From Saprospiraceae bacterium (GTDB lineage Bacteria; Bacteroidota; Bacteroidia; Chitinophagales; Saprospiraceae), in NCBI GenBank assembly GCA_020630355.1, contig JAHDBO010000164.1, positions 1 to 5,076 of the forward strand: DNA of 5,076 bases. The letters are read 5' to 3'. Below the pieces are notes generated by a model. The model was given only the letters and a program-made list of their open reading frames with translations. It did not search any database and was not told where the DNA came from. Of the stretch, positions 1 through 5,076 are shown piece after piece (the stretch's first letter is position 1; each line of letters starts with the position of its first letter). The position numbers and the translations under genes are program-made.

Positions 1-101
1 TTCGCTGTTTTAAACAAGGAATGTCTATTGAATTGACGGCTATGATTGCGGGGGTATCTATAGAAAAAGCAAAAGCAATCAAGGAGGAGATGGACAAATA
101 A
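1..101 (+). CDS. C-terminal fragment of a probable Rpn/PD-(D/E)XK nuclease-transposase family protein (5' end outside window)
   Basis: An open frame enters from the left edge (full codons from position 3) and ends at TAA 99-101, giving 32 visible residues that end in EEMDK. The tail reads KQGMSIELTAMIAGVSIEKA, a short helix-turn-helix-like pattern (GMSIE..A.IAGVSIE). This resembles the C-terminus of many Rpn-type recombination-promoting nucleases/putative transposases, where a 'G(M/L)xIExIAxITGLSxEEI' segment is common. That family is known for PD-(D/E)XK nuclease domains and is often multicopy, but the catalytic domain would lie outside the window, so the family call is inference from the tail alone. 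Any other protein with a small C-terminal helical hairpin would also fit. The stop is only 4 bases from the stop of the convergent murF-alr gene, and no hairpin-plus-T-run terminator is visible between them. Confidence 0.5.
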   Translation, partial: RCFKQGMSIELTAMIAGVSIEKAKAIKEEMDK

Positions 102-105
102 AGCC

Positions 106-2571
106 TTACTGCTCTTGATAATACACCCGCTTCACCCTATCTGAAATCATGGTCAAAACCTCGTAAGGAATCGTCTGCATCTGTTGAGCTAGTTCAATGA
201 TAGATTTCCCTTTTCCAAAAATAATCACTTCATCTCCTTCTTGTGCTTCTGGAATTTGCGTTACATCCACCATGCACATATCCATACAGATATTCCCAAT
301 CGTAGGGGCTTTTTTCCCATGTATCAAAACAGTATAGTTACCGTTACCTGTCAAACGGCTCAAGCCGTCAGCATAACCAATGCTGATTGTTGCTGTTTTG
401 GTTAAACGTTTGGCTTTTCCTTTGCGGCTATAACCGATGGTTTCTTGTGGAGCCAATTGCTTAATCTGAGAAATGCTCGCTTTGAGCGTGCTGACATCCT
501 GCAATTGGTTCTGAATCGTTTCCGCTCCGTCAAAACCATATAAGCCAATGCCGAGGCGGACCATATCCATCTGGTGTTCAGGGAAACGCAGAATACCAGC
601 AGAGTTTAAAATATGCCGAGTCGGGCGATAGCCGATTGCTTGAGTAATTATTTGATAATGGGCATTGTAAATCTTGATTTGTTGCTGGGTAAAGTGGTCA
701 TGCTCGTTTGCTTCGCTCCCTACTAAGTGCGAGAATATGGATTGTACCCGCAGGTTTTTATTTTGATTTAAAATCAAACATAATTCCTCTAAATCACTGA
801 ACTCAAAGCCCAGACGGCGCATGCCCGTGTCGAGTTTGAGGTGTATTTTAGTGGAAATGTCCTGACTGGCTTGTACAAATTGGCGCAAAAGTTTTAAGCT
901 ATAGATTTCGGCTTCTAGGTTATAACGCAAAAGTGCATCAAAACCAGCAGGCTCAGGATTCAGCACCAAAATAGGGAGTTGAATGCCTTTTTTTCTTAGT
1001 TCAACCCCTTCATCAATATAAGCGACAGCCAAATAGTCAATCCCTTTTTGTTCTAGGAGACGCGCTACTTCAAAACTTCCGCTCCCATAAGCAGCAGCTT
1101 TGACCATTACCATAAGATTTACGCCCTTTTGGATATGCTTTTTGAAAACTTGAAGGTTGTGTTCTAAAGCAGTTAAGTTAACTTCAAGTACAGTTTGGTG
1201 GGCTTTTTCTTCTAAGCGTTGGGCGATTTGTTCGAAGTGGAATTTTCTGGCTCCTTTGAGAAGGATGTTTTCATTTTGGAAGTTTAGGTTTGGGATAGCT
1301 TTTAAAAAATCTATCGGGTTTTTATAAAAGGAGGCATTGACGGAAAGCTTCGTTTTTAATTGTTCAACGAACTTTCCTATTCCAATAAACCGCTGCACGC
1401 CCTTTTCATGAATGAGTTGGGCAACTAAACCGTAGAGTGCTTCCTGTTCCATTCCCGATTGTAGAATATCGGATAGGATTAGTGTTTTCTTGGGCTTATT
1501 GCTATGGTTTTCAAGGAAATTGAGCGCAACTCGAAGCGAGGTCAAATCAGAATTGTAGCTGTCATTGACTAAAAGACAATTATTGATACCTGGTACCAAT
1601 TGCAGTCGCATGGCGACAGGCTTCAATTCCCAGAAACGAGCTTGAAGGATTTCCTCGCTGTAACCTTTGTCCAACAATAACAACCAACAATGAATGGCAT
1701 TCTCAATAGAAGCAGCATCCGTAAAAGGGATTTTGATGTTTCTTTTTTCTTGATTGAAAACACCTTTAATCTGAGTGCCATAAATCCCTTTTCCTAGTTT
1801 ATCAATGGATGTTATTTGAAGGGAAGCAGTTTGGCTCTTCGACCAAGTGAGGTGTTTTTTTAAAGGGAAGCGTTCCTGTAGCGCACTTTGGATTTTGATA
1901 TGATCTAAACAGTAAACTATGGTTTCACAAGGAGAAAATAACTGGATTTTTTCAAGAATCTTAGCTTCCAAACTAGGGAATCCTTCTTGGTGCGCTTCTC
2001 CGATATTAGTGAATATGCCTGTTTTTGCTTGAATGATTGGTGTAGCAGACTGCATCTCACCTGCCTGAGAAATACCTGCTTCAAAAATCCCCAAGTTATG
2101 CCGTTTGTTGATTTGCCAAACAGACATCGGCACGCCGATTTGAGAATTATAACTCTTGGGACTCCTGACGATATTAAAATCGTCTTGCAACAATTGAAAG
2201 AGCCATTCCTTGACGACGGTTTTTCCATTGCTGCCAGTGATGCCAATACAAGGCAAATCAAACTGCTGCCTGTGGAAAAGAGCCAACTGCTGCAAGGCAA
2301 TAATAGCATCTTCTACTAGAAGATAATTACAGTTTTTGTCTTTGAAAATGTCCTTTTCGGTAACGATAAAATGTTGGACACCCTTTTTGATTAATTCGTC
2401 AATATAGCGATGCCCATCATTTTTTTCCGTAAGGATAGCAAAAAACAAAGCTCCTTTTGCCTGTACCAATTGCCGACTGTCAAATAGCACATTGTTAATC
2501 TCCCCTTCTTGAATGGTTTTATTCAAAAAAGTGGCGTTTGTAATGGATGCTATTTGTTGGATGCTATACAT
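106..2571 (-). CDS. murF-alr: Bifunctional UDP-N-acetylmuramoyl-tripeptide:D-alanyl-D-alanine ligase / alanine racemase
   Basis: This 821-residue cytoplasmic fusion carries two peptidoglycan-precursor activities. Residues 1 to about 455 are MurF, which uses ATP to join D-Ala-D-Ala to UDP-MurNAc-tripeptide. Visible features are the P-loop GITGSNGKT (110-118), FEAGISQAGEM (163-173), NDSYNSD (336-342) in the usual Mur-ligase ND(S/A)YN position, and LLKGAR (437-442). Residues from about 458 to the end are a PLP-dependent alanine racemase (L-Ala to D-Ala). By alignment from memory to the Geobacillus enzyme, PLP lysine is K491 in VMVKAAAYGSG, the carbamylated-lysine equivalent is K579 and the following arginine R586 (KLDTGMRRLG), with H615, R672, catalytic tyrosine Y714, Y733 in GYADG, M763-D764 and Y803. 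All key residues seem intact, so both halves should be active. The fusion and domain order are known in Bacteroidota. The MYSIQQIA start is typical of the family. The ATG abuts the purD stop, so expression probably depends on purD transcription and perhaps translation. Confidence 0.97.
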   Translation of the reverse strand: MYSIQQIASITNATFLNKTIQEGEINNVLFDSRQLVQAKGALFFAILTEKNDGHRYIDELIKKGVQHFIVTEKDIFKDKNCNYLLVEDAIIALQQLALFHRQQFDLPCIGITGSNGKTVVKEWLFQLLQDDFNIVRSPKSYNSQIGVPMSVWQINKRHNLGIFEAGISQAGEMQSATPIIQAKTGIFTNIGEAHQEGFPSLEAKILEKIQLFSPCETIVYCLDHIKIQSALQERFPLKKHLTWSKSQTASLQITSIDKLGKGIYGTQIKGVFNQEKRNIKIPFTDAASIENAIHCWLLLLDKGYSEEILQARFWELKPVAMRLQLVPGINNCLLVNDSYNSDLTSLRVALNFLENHSNKPKKTLILSDILQSGMEQEALYGLVAQLIHEKGVQRFIGIGKFVEQLKTKLSVNASFYKNPIDFLKAIPNLNFQNENILLKGARKFHFEQIAQRLEEKAHQTVLEVNLTALEHNLQVFKKHIQKGVNLMVMVKAAAYGSGSFEVARLLEQKGIDYLAVAYIDEGVELRKKGIQLPILVLNPEPAGFDALLRYNLEAEIYSLKLLRQFVQASQDISTKIHLKLDTGMRRLGFEFSDLEELCLILNQNKNLRVQSIFSHLVGSEANEHDHFTQQQIKIYNAHYQIITQAIGYRPTRHILNSAGILRFPEHQMDMVRLGIGLYGFDGAETIQNQLQDVSTLKASISQIKQLAPQETIGYSRKGKAKRLTKTATISIGYADGLSRLTGNGNYTVLIHGKKAPTIGNICMDMCMVDVTQIPEAQEGDEVIIFGKGKSIIELAQQMQTIPYEVLTMISDRVKRVYYQEQ

Positions 2572-3828
2572 CTACAAATCAAAACCAATATCCTTACGGT
2601 AATATTTTCCTTCAAATTGGACTTTTTCAGCATTGGCTAGACTTTTTTGCAGTGCTTCTTGGAAAGTCCTACCATAAGAAGTCAAGGCTAAAACCCGACC
2701 GCCACTAGTGACGATTTGCCCATCTTGCGCCTTGGTGCCAGCATGGAAAACTATGCTATCTTCAACCATATCCAAGCCTGAAATCACTTTGCCTTTTTCA
2801 TAAGCTTCTGGGTAGCCACCCGAAACTAAGACAACAGAAGCGACTGCCTCTTCTTTGATTTTAATCGTTTGGTTTTGTAAGGTTCCCTCGTTGATAGCTT
2901 GAAATAAAGCTACTAGGTCAGAGTCCAAGCGAGGCATGACAGACTGCGTTTCTGGGTCACCCATACGACAATTGTACTCTATTACATAAGGCTCATTATT
3001 CACTCGGATTAAACCAATAAAAACAAAGCCTTTGTAAGTTAGGTTTTGCTTTTGAAGTTGTTGAATGGTAGGTTGAACAATGCGCTCTTCTACTTTTTGC
3101 ATCAAGGCCTCATCCACAAAAGGTGGTCTAGAAACCGAGCCCATTCCTCCTGTGTTCAAACCTGTATCTCCTTCTCCAATACGCTTGTAATCTTTGGCGA
3201 CGGGCAAGATTTTATAGTCTTTACCATCTGTCAAGACGAATACAGAAAATTCAATGCCGTCCAAGAATTCCTCGATGACCACTTTGGCACTCGCCGCTCC
3301 GAATTTCCCACTCAGCATTTCTCGGAACTCCTTTTGTGCTTCGTCGATATTGTCCAAAATCAATACGCCTTTCCCTGCTGCCAAACCATCTGCTTTCAAT
3401 ACAATTGGAGGCGTCTGTGTAGCGATATAAGCGACACCTTCTTCTAGGGTGTCAGACGTAAATTCTTGATAAGCTGCCGTAGGAATACCCGCATCAGCCA
3501 TGAATTTTTTGGCGAAAGCCTTACTTCCTTCCAGTTCCGCTCCTGCCGCTGATGGACCAATAACAGGAATGCCTTTTTTGACAAAAAAATCATAAACCCC
3601 ATTGACCAGAGGCGCTTCAGGGCCGACGACAATCATGTCCACGTTTTCGTTTTCCACGAAAGTGGACAAGCCCTCAAAATCATTTGGGTCAAGAGCAATA
3701 TTCTGACCACATTGTGCCGTGCCAGGATTGCCTGGCGCAATAAATAACTGCTTGCAAAGTGGACTTTGAGCCATTTTCCAAGCCAAGGTATGTTCACGAC
3801 CGCCATTGCCCAATAAAAGAATACGCAT
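2572..3828 (-). CDS. purD: Phosphoribosylamine-glycine ligase (GAR synthetase)
   Basis: PurD catalyses the second step of de novo purine synthesis in the cytoplasm: 5-phosphoribosylamine + glycine + ATP gives glycinamide ribonucleotide. The 418 residues match the usual single-function bacterial length (about 420-430). Visible signatures are the N-terminal LLLGNGGREHTLAWK (4-18), GPEAPLVNG (69-77), the ATP-grasp lysine and glycine-rich loop VLKADGLAAGKGV (143-155), NTGGMGS (225-231), and the metal-binding and family signature IEYNCRMGDPETQ (283-295), with E284 and N286 as likely Mg ligands. The C-terminal domain (about 326-418) contains VLVSGGYPE and SGGRVLAL. The start MRILLLGNGG is the standard one for the family. 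No purine-specific fusion (PurM or PurN) is attached. No Shine-Dalgarno sequence precedes the ATG; the bases just before it are instead pyrimidine-rich (ACTCCTCTAGC). It ends in TAG immediately before the murF-alr ATG. Confidence 0.97.
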   Translation of the reverse strand: MRILLLGNGGREHTLAWKMAQSPLCKQLFIAPGNPGTAQCGQNIALDPNDFEGLSTFVENENVDMIVVGPEAPLVNGVYDFFVKKGIPVIGPSAAGAELEGSKAFAKKFMADAGIPTAAYQEFTSDTLEEGVAYIATQTPPIVLKADGLAAGKGVLILDNIDEAQKEFREMLSGKFGAASAKVVIEEFLDGIEFSVFVLTDGKDYKILPVAKDYKRIGEGDTGLNTGGMGSVSRPPFVDEALMQKVEERIVQPTIQQLQKQNLTYKGFVFIGLIRVNNEPYVIEYNCRMGDPETQSVMPRLDSDLVALFQAINEGTLQNQTIKIKEEAVASVVLVSGGYPEAYEKGKVISGLDMVEDSIVFHAGTKAQDGQIVTSGGRVLALTSYGRTFQEALQKSLANAEKVQFEGKYYRKDIGFDL

Positions 3829-3833
3829 GCTAG

Positions 3834-3889
3834 AGGAGTTTTAGTAGTAACAGTACTAATTTTAAAGCCCCAAAACTACTGAAACTCCT
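3834..3889. repeat. 15-bp inverted repeat in front of purD
   Basis: The left arm at 3834-3848 (AGGAGTTTTAGTAGT) and right arm at 3875-3889 (ACTACTGAAACTCCT) are reverse complements except for one position (3842 against 3881), with a 26-base spacer. A second, shorter perfect partner for the left arm (12 bases, 3837-3848) is at 3893-3904. In a plus-strand RNA the mismatch would be a G-U pair; in the minus-strand mRNA it is a C-A mismatch. In that mRNA the second arm would lie about 6-20 bases before the purD start codon, so folding could cover the ribosome landing area. No T-run follows either arm, so a simple intrinsic terminator is not supported. Confidence 0.75.
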
Positions 3890-3907
3890 TAAACTACTAA
3901 AACTGAT
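3863..3907 (-). repeat. Five imperfect tandem copies of a 9-bp unit (consensus AGNAGTTTN)
   Basis: Read on the minus strand from 3907 down to 3863, the sequence divides into five 9-base units: ATCAGTTTT, AGTAGTTTA, AGGAGTTTC, AGTAGTTTT and GGGGCTTTA. The middle three agree closely and the two outer ones are degenerate. One further unit in the opposite orientation (AGGAGTTTT, 3834-3842 on the plus strand), followed by the decayed AGTAGTAAC, creates the inverted repeat annotated here. The array begins 3 bases after the stop codon of the barrel gene and fills most of the gap before purD. Its function is unknown. It could be a decaying short tandem repeat, a dispersed intergenic repeat family of this genome, or a structured RNA element. 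Confidence 0.7.
3871..3902 (-). promoter_or_regulatory. Weak candidate Bacteroidota-type promoter for purD
   Basis: On the minus strand, TAGTTTTG (3878 to 3871) fits the Bacteroidota -7 consensus TAnnTTTG. A TTTT (3902 to 3899), one base off the TTTG -33 element, lies 20 bases upstream, close to the usual spacing. A start near 3864 would leave a leader of about 35 bases before the purD ATG. The match falls within the 9-bp repeat array, whose units all contain GTTT, so it may be accidental. If real, it would separate purD and murF-alr transcription from the barrel gene. Confidence 0.2.
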
Positions 3908-3910
3908 TAC

Positions 3911-5076
3911 TCAGAAATAACTCACATAGCCAAAATGGATTTTGGAAGCCCTGAAATCGAAGGGATTACCGAGGCGTTTTCCTAAGGCGTAGCTGATGCC
4001 AAAGACCCCAACACGGGTCTCAAAAGTCATACCCGCACCAAGCCCAAGCGGTTGGTCGAAGATGTTGTCGTCCTGCGTTCTTTGTTCGAGATAGCCATAG
4101 TCCCCGAAAACATAGAGATAGGAATTTTGACCGATGATAAAGCGGTACTCCAAAGTACCAATGGCATAAAGTGAGGCAAAGACCGATTCTTCATCAAAGC
4201 CCCGTAGTAGTTTGTTTCCCCCTAGGCGGTAGGACTCGTTGAGGTAAACCGTCGCTTCAGAAAAAATCCATCCTGTATTCAATCCAAGTTTGACCACGCC
4301 CCGTTTAGCAACGGGGAAATATCCCGCTACTCGACCATCCAATTTATATTGAAAAGTTCTCGTTTGGATGGAATCGTAAAGTGCTTCAGGGTTGAAATCG
4401 TCATTACCTAGTTCTAAGATGGTATTGTTGCGACGGATATTTTTGAAACCGGCTGCACCCCGAAGGAAATAGTGGATGCCCTTACGAGGATTAAAGCGAT
4501 AATCGAGCCGTTCCATTTGATATTCCAAACCGAAATTATTGTAGGCCACATCCAAATCATCGGGCAGTTGTTGCCGTTGTAGAATCCGTGCTTCATTGAC
4601 ATTGAGTAAAGTCGTACTGCGTTGATTCCAGAAAGCTTTCAAATAATTGCCTCCCTCGAATAGATATTGTACGCCTAAGTCATACTCAAGGTTTAGATAG
4701 GAGGAATCTCGTTTATAAAGTTCTAATTTCCCATCAATACCAAAAGGGGTCTGGAACAAAAAAGGATAAGATAAGCGCAAGTCTAAGTCCTGTGTTCCAG
4801 GACTCAGTTGCTGAAATTCTACGAAAATCCTTTCTCCTGCGCCTAGGAGGTTTTGCGCATTGGCGGTCAAAGCACCTGTCAATAATAATTGTCTTTCTTC
4901 TAGCTCATCATTACGAGGCAAGACCCCAACGATGAAGTCAAACTGACTGGCTTTTTTCTTGTCGATGAATAAATTGATTGTTGCTCCGTCCCCTCGGAAA
5001 GTCACTACGGGGTCTCGCTTAGAACGCAGGAAAGGCAGGTTTTTTAATCGGTTTGGGATGGCTAATATTTTGGATT
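3911..5076 (-). CDS. BamA/TamA-family outer-membrane beta-barrel protein, C-terminal part (N-terminus outside window)
   Basis: 387 residues are visible before the TGA stop. The frame stays open to the right edge: reading back from a GTG at 5003-5005 it continues as RDPVV, and then NRLKNLPFLRSK, so that GTG is an internal valine and the true start is outside. The visible part begins with a short soluble segment compatible with the end of a POTRA region. It then enters alternating strands such as LLLTGALTANAQNLLGAGER, the usual first-strand pattern of Omp85 barrels. The key signature is LRGF (codons 4196-4207) in GGNKLLRGFDEES, equivalent to the conserved (V/L)RG(F/Y) motif of barrel loop 6. 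The chain ends in KIHFGYVSYF, a C-terminal beta-signal with final phenylalanine, as expected for a substrate of the BAM machinery. Omp85 proteins insert or translocate proteins or lipids at the outer membrane. Whether this is BamA itself or a TamA-like paralogue cannot be decided without the N-terminal POTRA domains; I lean towards a paralogue. Confidence 0.85.
   Translation of the reverse strand, partial: SKILAIPNRLKNLPFLRSKRDPVVTFRGDGATINLFIDKKKASQFDFIVGVLPRNDELEERQLLLTGALTANAQNLLGAGERIFVEFQQLSPGTQDLDLRLSYPFLFQTPFGIDGKLELYKRDSSYLNLEYDLGVQYLFEGGNYLKAFWNQRSTTLLNVNEARILQRQQLPDDLDVAYNNFGLEYQMERLDYRFNPRKGIHYFLRGAAGFKNIRRNNTILELGNDDFNPEALYDSIQTRTFQYKLDGRVAGYFPVAKRGVVKLGLNTGWIFSEATVYLNESYRLGGNKLLRGFDEESVFASLYAIGTLEYRFIIGQNSYLYVFGDYGYLEQRTQDDNIFDQPLGLGAGMTFETRVGVFGISYALGKRLGNPFDFRASKIHFGYVSYF

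Noticed and set aside
1917..2309. Minus-strand open frame of 130 codons overlapping murF-alr in another frame.
   Set aside because: It overlaps the MurF P-loop region, whose own frame is conserved; its composition (serine- and leucine-rich, no motif) is typical of out-of-frame translation.
1987..2319. Plus-strand open frame of 110 codons opposite murF-alr.
   Set aside because: It lies entirely inside the well-supported MurF half on the other strand, and its translation has no recognisable motif; a shadow frame.
3046..3447. Plus-strand open frame of 133 codons opposite purD.
   Set aside because: It is antisense to conserved PurD sequence and cysteine/phenylalanine-rich without domain character; a shadow frame.
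3834..3890. Inverted repeat read as an intrinsic terminator of the barrel gene.
   Set aside because: The stem is AT-rich with a 26-base loop, has a C-A mismatch in the minus-strand RNA and is not followed by a U-run.
3830..3910. After the barrel gene's TGA the same frame stays open for 26 more codons, to a TAG at 3830-3832, with the 9-bp repeat reading as SSL/RSF/SSF triplets.
   Set aside because: A readthrough extension would bury the C-terminal beta-signal ending in SYF, which normally must be the last residues of an outer-membrane barrel. The open frame follows from a repeat unit divisible by three.
5003..5005. GTG as a possible start codon for the barrel protein.
   Set aside because: The frame remains open upstream to the edge of the window with a plausible protein sequence, and Omp85 proteins need a signal peptide and POTRA domains before this point, so the GTG is an internal valine.

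Overview
The window most likely comes from a member of the Bacteroidota, plausibly the Saprospiria or a related lineage. The main reason is the fused MurF–alanine racemase protein, an arrangement characteristic of that phylum. Supporting signs are the BamA/TamA-type outer-membrane barrel (so a Gram-negative cell), moderate-to-low GC, and gene starts without obvious Shine-Dalgarno sequences. The family-level placement is inference from the general look of the proteins, not from a database match.

Layout, left to right. Positions 1-101 (+) hold the last 32-33 codons of a gene that begins outside the window; its tail resembles the C-terminus of Rpn/PD-(D/E)XK nuclease-transposase proteins. Four bases later, convergent to it, is the stop of a 2.47-kb minus-strand gene (106-2571) for a bifunctional peptidoglycan-precursor enzyme: MurF ligase at the N-terminus, alanine racemase at the C-terminus. 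Its ATG directly follows the stop codon of purD (2572-3828, minus), which encodes phosphoribosylamine-glycine ligase of purine synthesis. Upstream of purD are 82 non-coding bases (3829-3910) built from a 9-bp-periodic repeat and its inverted copy. They are followed by the 3' part of a minus-strand gene for a BamA/TamA-family outer-membrane barrel, which runs off the right edge (3911-5076).

The three minus-strand genes read in the same direction, barrel protein -> purD -> murF-alr. The last two are certainly close enough to be co-transcribed. Whether the barrel gene joins that transcript or purD has its own promoter is open; a weak Bacteroidota-type promoter candidate lies inside the repeat. 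The racemase half makes D-alanine, and the MurF half adds the D-Ala-D-Ala dipeptide (joined by a separate Ddl ligase not seen here) to the UDP-MurNAc-tripeptide. PurD has no direct biochemical link to these steps beyond general growth.

The coding content is ordinary housekeeping. I see no tRNA, rRNA, CRISPR array, complete mobile element or undescribed multi-gene system. The least explained sequence is the repeat and inverted-repeat structure in front of purD. No gene-free stretch exceeds 300 bases.
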